This document shows positions 8,528 through 15,882 of a DNA stretch of 15,882 nucleotides, in pieces. Below the pieces are notes generated by a model. It did not search any database. It had not been told where the DNA came from and saw nothing but the letters and a program-made list of their open reading frames with translations. Origin of the DNA: Gymnopilus junonius (taxonomy: Eukaryota; Basidiomycota; Agaricomycetes; Agaricales; Galerinaceae); NCBI GenBank assembly GCA_015501075.1, contig JADNYJ010000688.1, positions 1 through 15,882 on the forward strand. Reading direction: 5' to 3'. Each line of letters begins with the position of its first letter. The first letter of the stretch is position 1. Both the position numbers and the translations under genes were made by a program.

Positions 8528-8787
8528 GTAGACATGATGGATGAAGTAGAGTAGCCTTGGACTCGAGCTACGACGTTGCCGCGACTTGGCAATACCGAGT
8601 CACGTGAGTTTGACGCCCCGATCGTCACCAGCTTGCTCTCCAACTTTGGAATAACGCATGTTAGGAATGCTAAGCCTTCAACAGAACTCTCAAGGTGTAT
8701 CCCGCACTGTACAACCGCACCAACAGCACTCATCTCTTTGTATCCTAAAGAGTGATCTCCGGCCTGGTGTCGTCTTGGTCCGTCGAA
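8528..8787. promoter_or_regulatory. Divergent V-ATPase c' / ZIP transporter promoter with TCACGTGA
   Basis: 260 bp lie between the two start codons. The perfect palindrome TCACGTGA (8600-8607) contains a CACGTG E-box, a site class bound by bHLH factors such as Cbf1-like proteins in fungi. It lies about 70 bp from the V-ATPase start and 180 bp from the ZIP start. No clear TATA box was found. Co-regulation of the pair is an inference from the shared spacer. Confidence 0.5.
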
Positions 8788-9930
8788 ATGGTTGTCCAAC
8801 TCCTGATAATGTCTGCTGTGCTGGGGGCGGGAACGTTTGCAGTGGGAATGTTACCACTGTCATATGCCTTCTCAAGTCTGTCCCATGTCATTGCCGTTTG
8901 CTTACTTATGTCTTACATTCGACGCAGAAAATCACCTAGAGCGCTTATTTGCTCTCGGAACTGGTCTTCTACTCGGCGCAGCTCTGGGTGTCATTATTCC
9001 TGAGTCCGTCTACGCGTATACGTATTTTTGCTTCCGTTGACACCTATTTATAGAGGGATAGAAACGGTAGTGGAAGCTAGTGAAAATGAAGAGGTCCCTA
9101 CAAATCGCATATCTCTGGCTTTAATTATCGGCTTCATCCTCATGCTTATCATCGAGCACTAATATCGCCTAACGCACACAGTCATTCACTCGACTACCTG
9201 CCTACGTCCTTGCCCAAAGGATCCGCCGTGACGGATATCTCAGAAGTAGAATTTGACGCAGAGCTGGGAGACCTCAGTCAAGGGATTAGTTCACTGGAAC
9301 GGGATCCTACACCTCCGTCGACTCAAGCCTCGGACGCCTCAGCAAATAGAGAACGAGCCTTCACCCTCCTTATTGGCTTGGTCTTTCACGGTTGCGCTGA
9401 TGGTCTCGCCTTAGGCGTTGCAAATTTAAGTAAGGCAGCACCTGGGGCAACGAGTGCGATCTCTTTCGTCGTCTTTTTGGCTTTAATTCTCCATAAAGGT
9501 ACACTTTATCATAGTCCGTTTGAATCATCCTCAATATATTCCGTAATAGCGCCTACTGCACTGGCTTTTACGACTTCTCTTCTCTCGACCAATCTCCCCC
9601 GTCCGGATTGCAAAAAATATCTTGCTATCTTCTGTCTGTCTACCCCGTTAAGTGCAATCGTATCATATATGGCATTCTCTTTCTTTGGAGATAGCAATGG
9701 AAGCAATAATCTAATCGGCACGGCCCTCCTAATATCGGTATGTCAACTAATAACTTCATGTCGAACGCCCCGCTAACGTCTGGGTCATCTAGGGTGGGAC
9801 GTTCCTATATGTCGCAACAGTCCTTCAGCCGGTTTCCAATCATTCGCCTTCTTCTGGAGACCCACATCCAGCTGCTCGTGTCTTTTTCATTGCCACAGGC
9901 ATGTTCGTCCCTTTTGTGTTGAGGCAGTGA
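8788..9930 (+). CDS. ZIP family zinc transporter, ZIP9/SLC39A9 type, with one 1-nt frameshift
   Basis: A membrane carrier of the ZIP family (SLC39A9/Atx2-like), expected in Golgi or other internal membranes and moving Zn2+ or Mn2+ towards the cytosol. Helix 1 is MVVQLLIMSAVLGAGTFAVG. Helix 2 is ALGTGLLLGAALGVIIPEG, with the family PEG. Helix 3 is SLALIIGFILMLIIE. A loop with HSHS follows, then the helix-4 metal site HGCADGLALG (H167) and the helix-5 motif LHKAPTALAF. The end, TGMFVPFVLRQ, suits the last helix. Introns: 8876-8927, 9004-9053 (weak donor GTCCGT), 9499-9549 and 9738-9792. At 9157-9162 the frame reads CAC TAA, yet shifting by one base gives IIE(Q)LISPNAHSHSLDYLP, a perfect family continuation. 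One base of the glutamine codon is therefore missing. As written, the protein stops after about 90 residues. Confidence 0.85.
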
Positions 9931-10126
9931 TAGGTCATGGACACTAGTTTCTTTTGTACGCTTATTCCCGTTATATGTCGAGCCTGCATCAGTTTTTTTC
10001 GTTCTTCTGTACCTTGTGTAATCAATAGGGCTTCGAAATGGTGGTTCGTTGAGCTTCTTTAAGTATCACGCTTACCTAAGCTATATCCCGTTTTAACTTT
10101 TCGTGAACGATCAACTTGTTTGCAGC
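9931..10126. promoter_or_regulatory. Intergenic spacer, promoter of the Nop12-like gene
   Basis: 196 bp in tandem orientation between the ZIP stop and the next ATG. It must hold the ZIP 3' end and the Nop12-like promoter. It is T-rich; no specific motif is called. Confidence 0.4.
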
Positions 10127-12009
10127 ATGTCCCTTACATCTCTCCTCTTAGGCAAAGAGGCCCCCGTCGACAAGGAACTGGATAGCTTGTTCCAGACTCC
10201 GGTAAATCTTGTAAATCCTTCCTGATTCTAGCCCTCTAATATTCCTCCAGACCGCGAAAGTTGCTATTTCTGGACCCTCCAAGGATATCGCTGTCAAAAA
10301 GCGCAAACTCGAGATAGAGAAAGAAACTACCATCGAAACCCTCCCAAAGCGCTCAAAATCTGCAGTTGAAGAACTTTCGAAATTAGCTTCCAAGCCCCAG
10401 TGTCAGTAAACGATCAGATCGTAAACCAGGCAATTCCAACAAAACCAAGAAGCCCTCTAAACCTACAAAAGGGAAAGGAAGGCAACTCAGACAGATGAGG
10501 ATGAAGACGATGAGGACCTTGAACATCAATATCCGAACAAAACTGCTCCTGCGTCGGAACAGCGGGATGAGGAATCCAATAGTGACGAAGAAGGCGACCC
10601 TTCGATAATGGTTCACGAATCCGTGAAAGAGAGTGGTAAAAAAGCTCGAACAGCAAAATCAAAATATGTGCCGGAAACCGAAACGCTTGAGAAAAAGAAT
10701 TTACGGACAATTTTCGTAGGAAATTTACCGCTTGAGGTCGCTTCAAAAAAGGTTTGTTTCCTGTGCCGATATCCCATCGCTATTTCAATCTGACGACATG
10801 CTCAGCCATTAAAGAAACAACTTCAGCGTCACATCCTTTCTTTTCTTCCTACAGCCAAAATTGAATCTATACGCTTCCGTTCAATACCTTTCCAAGTACC
10901 CACAGCTCAACTTCCAACTTCCGATGACGAGGATGGTAAATCGTCAAAACCTTCAAAGAAGGAACCTAGGCAGCACGAGAAGGAGCGTGCCTCTGTTTGG
11001 CGATCAAGGCTTGATGAAAAGGACGAAGAAGGCTTGAAAAAAGACGAAGAACGGTTCTTGAATCCAGCTCAGAAAAAGAAGATCGCATTTATTAATCAAG
11101 AGTTCCATTCGACTGCCGACACTGTCAATGCCTACATCGTTTTCGCTCATCCACCAAACACAGAAGGTCGCCCTGCCAACCTTCCTCCTCTTCCTCCTAC
11201 CATGGATCCATATGAAGCTTCTCGAGCTGCTGCAGATAAATGTGATGGTACTTTATTAATGGAACGGATGATTTGTGTGGATTTGGTGGAGAAGGATGTT
11301 ACTAGATCGAATGACGCCACCGACAACACAAAGCATATCTCTAAGTCAGGCACAGATCCTCGACTCTCTATTTTTATTGGAAATCTTGACTTTGCTAGCA
11401 AGGAGGAGGACCTAAGGGTCTTTTTCGAAGGCGTCGTCAAGGAAGAAAGAGGCCCACCTCCCGTTTCTCAAGATGATCAGGGAGAACCTGCTCAAGAGGC
11501 TGACCCCCAGATTAAGAAACCTGCTACCTGGGTTACGCGCGTGCGTATCGTCCGAGACAGAGACACCCAGCTTGGCAAAGGCTTTGCATATGTTCAATTT
11601 TTAGTAGGTTGAAAGTCGCGCATCTGTCTCCTTGAATGCTGACCGTGTGTTCTAGGATCGGGAATGCGTCGACGAGCTTCTTGCTCTTGAAGAAAGCAAA
11701 CTGAAATTCGCCAAACGTAAACTGCGCATTCAGCGCTGCAAAACTATTCCAGGGTTCAAAGAGCAAGTCCCTATCCCCAATCAAAAGAAAAAGACGTCTG
11801 CGCCCGTTGCTATACCTATTCTGAAGGGAGACCCGAATCTCGGAGAACGGCTCGCCGGATTGTCGAAGGATGAGCGAAAGGAAGTCAAGTCTTCTGATGC
11901 TGATCGTGTCGCAAGGAGATTAGCAAAGAAAAAGGCACGAATGGCCATGAAGCCTGGCATTGGTAAGTTGAAGCCCAAAGGCAAGGAACGAAAGCGAGTG
12001 CGGTCATAG
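10127..12009 (+). CDS. NOP12: Nop12/RBM34-type nucleolar RNA-binding protein with two RRMs
   Basis: A nucleolar protein of the Nop12 (yeast) / RBM34 (human) family, required for 60S ribosome maturation, where it acts on pre-25S rRNA. The start MSLTSLLLGKEAPVDKELDS is family-typical. Next comes an acidic, lysine-rich region (DEDEDDEDLE). RRM1 opens with RTIFVGNLPLEVA and carries the family insert before KKIAFINQEFHSTADTVNAY and the closing strand ICVDLVEKD. RRM2 has RNP2 SIFIGNLDFASKEEDLRVFF and RNP1 GKGFAYVQF. The tail is basic (VARRLAKKKARMAMK). Exons: 10127-10201, 10251-10751, 10806-11603, 11656-12009. Introns are 49, 54 and 52 nt. Within exon 2 the main frame hits TAA at 10407 and resumes at about 10478. 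Either a weak 72-nt intron (10406-10477, GTAAAC..AAAG) lies here, or a +1 (CCCC run at 10395) and a -1 (GGAAGG near 10480) indel flank the readable stretch SKRSDRKPGNSNKTKKPSKP. Confidence 0.88.
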
Positions 12010-12661
12010 AATATACATCTGCCTTGGTTGGCGTAGGATCCTTTTGTTTTCTCATTTTTGTCTAATCTGACAGGATCAGAAATTCCATACGAGATTTCAC
12101 TTTCGCAGAATCTGTAGATGGTGAGGTCCGTGTCAGGCTGATAAGCTCTTAACGGCTTGAAGCATTGTTGCCAGGCGACGTGTCAGCTCTCATGAAGAGA
12201 GTGTAATTCCGATTCTGTCTTCGCGACATTCTTTTATAACATGGCATCGTCTATCTTCTTTACTCTCCCATCACCTCTTAATTAAGGCTTTGGATGCCGG
12301 CAATTTTTGCAAGTAAGTATAGCCGATCCGGAGTCAATCTTATGTTGCAACGATGACATTCCATTCACGGCCTGGGAGTTGGAACTCTGCAACACAAGAA
12401 GCTCATATGGGAATGCAGGAAAAGTCTAACGGATAATAGCTCGTCCGTCTGGATGTGAAAAATGAGTCTCGTTACCATTCTGCGAAATTGTATGTACTTT
12501 ATGTACTACTTGTCAAGTGTTGTCACTCGTGAAAATGAGACTTATTCCTTTGATGGTGTAAGGTATCTGGGGGGGTATTGTGTAATGTTTCTGGTAGCAG
12601 AGTAATTATAATTCGTGGTATACCGATCAGCGCTTTTCCCAAATTATTTCTTAGCCCAGCA
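12010..12661. other. Long convergent intergenic region, no gene seen
   Basis: 652 bp between the Nop12-like and BCKDHA stops. Both transcripts end here, so part is 3' UTR. Only very short frames exist. One begins MPAIFA at about 12294 and is followed by a GTAAGT donor, but no second exon makes a recognisable protein. No tRNA, repeat or mobile-element signature was found. Confidence 0.5.
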
Positions 12662-14493
12662 TTAGGATTCGTTCTTGAAAAGGTCTTCACCCTTGTTCTT
12701 GAATTTACCCAATTCGATTCTCCAAGGCTCCCATACTTGGCCGTACTTCTTTAGAAGGCCGGTAAGCTCTTCTCTCTGTTCTCTCTGTTTCAGGCGATGA
12801 GCATAACATTTCATAACCTAAAAAAAAATATAACTTACAATATTCCAAGGTTGTTCACCTCCATAAACGTCTGTGAAAAGTTCCCCAAGTTCACAACGTT
12901 TCAGGCTTTCTGCTCGCTTAAAGGCCTTCATGACATCAGCCTTGAGACGGGCTTTTAATTCTGTCTCCGCATCAGCATTCCACCATCCTCTAGACTCCAT
13001 AAACAAACGGAATCTGGAAATGGGGTTGTCTATACGTTTCCTATCCTCTACTTCTGCCCTTGCACGATATGCAAATGAGTCATCAGAAGTCGAATGATGT
13101 CCGACACTGAAGGAATGAAAAATAAGAAAGAAACAACATGATATAATAGGATCGCACATACCGATAAGACATCGCCTCAACCAATACAGCACGTCCTTGC
13201 TCCAAGCAGCGTCTTCTGGCTTCCTTTACAGCAGTCATAACAGCAAGAATATCATTGCCATCGACACGGACCGTATCGATGCCATATCCAGGGCCACGAC
13301 TTGCAATCCCATCCCCGTTATATTGTTCCGTGGCTGGTGTGCTTATAGCAAAACCATTGTTACGGGCTATGTATAGGACAGGAGATGGGATGGTTGAAGC
13401 TAACATAAATCCAGCATGGAAATCTTTTAAAAACGATGGTAAGATGTTGAGGGTCGATGAAAGCAAAGCCGGAAAAGCCTACCTCCTTCTGAAGCGGCTC
13501 CCTCCCCAAAATAACATGCCGCAATTGAGCGTGAACGTCGACTCGGCGTACGGCGGAGGGCATAGGCTACGCCTGCTGCCTGTGGTATTTGTGTTGCGAG
13601 GGGAGAGGATATTGTATGAAAATGGTGTTCCGGCGATCCAAAATGCTGTGGATGTACTTTAGATACACGAATGAAGGCCAAAATCACAAAACTTACAACG
13701 GGCATTTGTCTCCCTTTTCCAGAGGTGTCCTCTTCATTTCCAAAACACTGAGCCATGACTTTGTCAATTGAGAAGCCTCGCCAAAGAAGGACTCCCATTT
13801 CACGATATTGGCCTAATTCTCCGTCTGAGCCTGTCTTTATAGTTTAAAGCTGAATGCTACGAACCAAGCACTCTGTGGGACAAAGACATCAAGTTGATGG
13901 GGGATCTCAAAAGAAATTGAGTCACATACTCATCGTCCATCTCGAGGGCAGCGGCAGATCCAATGATGGTGGCTTCCTCACCGTACTAAGATCCGGTACT
14001 ACTATCAGTCGAAGAACACAGCTCAGCTATTAAGATAGCACTTACAGCCGTCATCTAAACGAAGAGTTTAACTAAGTAGACCAAATAATCGTAAGAAAAG
14101 GAGCATACATAGAATGATATCTTGCCCTGGCGTTGGACATTATACAGGACATTATCTAAAGTAGGCAGAAGCTGCATGTTCTCGTACAACCGGCGAGCCA
14201 GGGCTTCGTCAATCTAGTTCAGCTTGGGTTAGAATATCAGATCATTAATATACATCAGTTCTACACACTTGTGGAAGATCCGCACCCTCTAGCGGTTTAC
14301 CAACACCATCGAGAAGTCGAAATGTGGGGATTTGTTTCTCCTTGGTGGACACCGAGTTGAAGAAGTCGAGTTTTGAGACAATCGGCGAAGAAGTTGTTGG
14401 TAATACCTCCCTACGACGCGCCAAACATTGAGAGAATGCTCTGGAGAACGCTGGGGACGACCGTGAAAGCGCAGAAAGCTCTCTCCGGATCAT
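12662..14493 (-). CDS. BCKDHA: Branched-chain 2-oxoacid dehydrogenase E1 component, alpha subunit (mitochondrial)
   Basis: Alpha subunit of the thiamine-diphosphate-dependent E1 of the mitochondrial branched-chain ketoacid dehydrogenase, which decarboxylates the keto acids of Leu, Ile and Val. Predicted 444 residues, close to the human 445. The N-terminus is an Arg/Ser-rich presequence ([20 protein letters not shown]). Then come [49 protein letters not shown], the ThDP motif GEGAASEGD...RNNG (residues 220-251), [16 protein letters not shown] and the kinase-regulated loop [17 protein letters not shown]320 is the equivalent of the inactivating phosphoserine. Ten exons: 14269-14493, 14109-14213, 14046-14054 (9 nt), 13930-13985, 13865-13872 (8 nt), 13697-13812, 13483-13645, 13162-13423, 12839-13106, 12662-12784. 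Introns are 51-60 nt. The reading frame is intact; the 8-nt exon uses a non-consensus GTTCGT donor. Confidence 0.95.
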
Positions 14494-14790
14494 GGTTTGG
14501 AGGAGAGAGGTATGATGTCACGTGTGAAGAGGCGTATTGACCGGGAACGGAATGAGATCGGGAAAGCGATCGGATCGAAAATAGGCTTCCGAATCGGGAC
14601 GGCGGTGTTTGTTGGTCGTCAACACTCAACTCGCCTAAGGATGTGAGATGAGAAATGCCCAGGGGTGAAAGGAATATCGTGACTACATACTGAGTCCTTA
14701 TTATCTTCGCCTTTCCTTCCGACCGCCTCTTCCTTCCTCCCACTTTCTTTTTGCCTGGCTAGTCCGGCTCACCGCAATTCAAGGTTCGCC
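14494..14790. promoter_or_regulatory. Divergent promoter between BCKDHA and the ectodomain gene
   Basis: 297 bp between the start codons. TCACGTGT (CACGTG core 14519-14524) lies about 26 bp upstream of the BCKDHA ATG, probably within its 5' UTR. A long pyrimidine-rich tract (about 14706-14757) precedes the right-hand ATG, a common feature of basidiomycete promoters near transcript starts. No TATA box was seen. Confidence 0.45.
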
Positions 14791-15882
14791 ATGTCGCTCC
14801 TAGCTGGTCTACCTTTGCGGCTTTTTGCGTTTGGGGTGCTGGTCGCTTCCGCTGCTGCCCTGCAATTCGATTTTGCCGATGTTCAGCAATGCGACCAAGT
14901 CACGGTTTCTTTTTCGGGCTCCAATCTCGCACCAGGACTAGTTCCAGCTTCTTTGCAAATCTTGCCTATCAATTCAACTGCATTCAACATATCTTTGGTT
15001 GAACCTTCTCTGGTCTATTCCGGGGTTGCCCTTACCCCTCTTCCCTTTCCTGCTGGTACTGACTTCCTCACCTCTCTCGACGACGGTACCGGAGACAGCA
15101 TCATCAGCGTTTCTGATGTAATCCGCGTCCTTCCGTCACCCATTGGAAATAGTTCTTGTCTTCCCAATGCAACGCAAGTGACTAGACGCTTTTCACTCCC
15201 CTTCAACGTTTCTCAGTGTGAGGAATTTTCCATTCAATACGACACGACTTTGGTCTCGCAACCTCCAAACGTTCGATATATCACCCAACCGGCTCTTCCT
15301 TCCCCTTGAACATGGTATCAAGTACTGTTGGAGAAGCCACATATATCATGGGTTTCTCTCGAGAAAAGGATGTCTTGTTGCTTGTGACGGACGAAAATGG
15401 AAACATGGAAACATCTCCACTCTTCACCGGTCAGTTCTACTTACTCATTTCCGTTGCGACTCGCGAAATTTATCTTGTTTCCAGTTGGAGGAGATGCTAA
15501 CAGTGATAGCTCTTGTCTGCACAAAAACAACGGCGAGAAAACGGATGATCGTACTGCCGACATGCATCATCATCATAATGGTACCCCCGGGCCATCTAAC
15601 TCAAGGTTGGTAAATTCCACTAAAACTCCGTCCAACTTATGGTAACGTTGACCAAATTAGAGCCTTATTATCGGTGTTGCTTCTGGAGGAAGTCTGTAGT
15701 CCTGATTGCTATAGGCGCATGGTGATATTTGTCGTCCGGGAACGCCGGAAGCCGCCGCAGAAATCAGAGATACAATTTTGACTCCTCCAAGATACAGATG
15801 CCTCCCTCGAATGACTCACTGAACGAGAAACACACCTCGGAGAAGTCACCCTCAATCACTTCTCCTAAGGCAGTCTCTAATC
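14791..15882 (+). pseudogene. Signal-anchored ectodomain membrane protein, three disruptions, cut by window end
   Basis: The reading starts with a signal peptide (MSLLAGLPLRLFAFGVLVAS). An ectodomain follows with two related segments (FADVQQCDQVTVSFSGS and FNVSQCEEFSIQYDTT) and several N-glycosylation sites (NST, NIS, NSS, NAT, NVS). Then come a His/Asn-rich linker (MHHHHNGTPGPSNS), a transmembrane helix (SLIIGVASGGSL + VVLIAIGAW) and an RRR-led cytosolic tail still open at 15882. Introns: 15430-15484 and 15610-15660. The type resembles a family of single-pass surface proteins common in Agaricomycetes; its function is unknown. Three lesions are seen. Removing one TA from TATATA (15276-15281) restores VRYHPTGSSFPLN. 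A missing G at 15694-15698 (CTGTAG where CTGGTAG would fit) breaks the helix. TGA at 15723-15725 sits where the helix should continue. As written only 172 residues are translated. Confidence 0.72.

Noticed and set aside
9159..9181. Remnant of an intron whose donor was deleted in the ZIP gene (CTAAC branch site, CACAG acceptor)
   Set aside because: The same bases read as conserved protein (LISPNAHS) one frame over, so a 1-nt deletion in coding sequence explains it better.
10399..10478. Pseudogene call for the Nop12-like gene
   Set aside because: Both RRMs, the start, the end and three clean introns are intact and the frame is the same on both sides of the problem, so an intron or paired indels are more likely than gene death.
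12294..12440. Tiny spliced gene beginning MPAIFA with a GTAAGT donor
   Set aside because: The only acceptors that keep a frame give an 18-residue product with no recognisable family; support is too thin.
13255..13662. 135-codon plus-strand open frame
   Set aside because: It lies antisense across BCKDHA exons and introns and has no recognisable protein pattern.
14411..14743. 110-codon minus-strand open frame upstream of BCKDHA
   Set aside because: It spans the divergent promoter and overlaps BCKDHA exon 1 in another frame; low complexity and no family.
1..15882. Defence island, biosynthetic cluster or other new multi-gene system
   Set aside because: The genes are unrelated housekeeping and lineage-specific fungal genes with ordinary divergent and convergent spacing; nothing links them functionally beyond the shared V-ATPase/ZIP promoter.

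Overview
The window looks like nuclear DNA of a mushroom-forming basidiomycete (Agaricomycetes). This rests on very dense, short introns (about 41-65 nt, GT..AG, mostly with clean acceptors), closely packed genes on both strands, and a gene set typical of that group: an SRPK-like kinase, an F-box protein, an Agaricomycete-type nucleotidyltransferase-fold protein, and a secreted/anchored protein with a Cys/Asn-rich ectodomain. No bacterial operon, CRISPR array or intact mobile element was seen.

Layout. 1-3510 is the repeat-rich, decayed left arm. It holds a broken SRPK-like protein kinase (347-1823, +), a tRNA-like Pol III box A/box B relic (about 2040-2118), a Ty1/copia RNase H fragment (2392-2577, -), imperfect palindromes and an unassigned coding-like stretch (2924-3509). 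From 3582 the window becomes gene-dense: F-box protein (3582-5125, +), nucleotidyltransferase-like protein (5222-6545, -), ZCCHC10-type zinc-knuckle protein (6846-7580, +), V-ATPase proteolipid of the c' (Vma11) type (7731-8527, -), ZIP zinc transporter of the ZIP9/SLC39A9 type (8788-9930, +), Nop12/RBM34-type two-RRM nucleolar protein (10127-12009, +), branched-chain 2-oxoacid dehydrogenase E1 alpha (12662-14493, -), and a disrupted membrane-anchored ectodomain gene running off the right edge (14791-15882, +).

Arrangement. Three gene pairs are divergent and share short promoters: 6546-6845, 8528-8787 and 14494-14790. Three are convergent: 5126-5221, 7581-7730 and 12010-12661. The V-ATPase c' / ZIP pair, sharing 260 bp with a TCACGTGA palindrome, both act in endomembrane ion homeostasis. 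The other neighbours show no functional link; this is ordinary fungal gene order, not a cluster.

Most notable points: (i) exons of 13, 9 and 8 nt in the V-ATPase and BCKDHA genes, needed to rebuild conserved protein; (ii) a series of small indels, several in homopolymers, that break the kinase, ZIP and ectodomain genes, may compensate each other in the Nop12 gene and may shift the V-ATPase start. They may be real decay or assembly error. (iii) I found no convincing undescribed multi-gene system. All gene models come from reading conserved protein across splice sites by eye; no alignment or transcript data were available.
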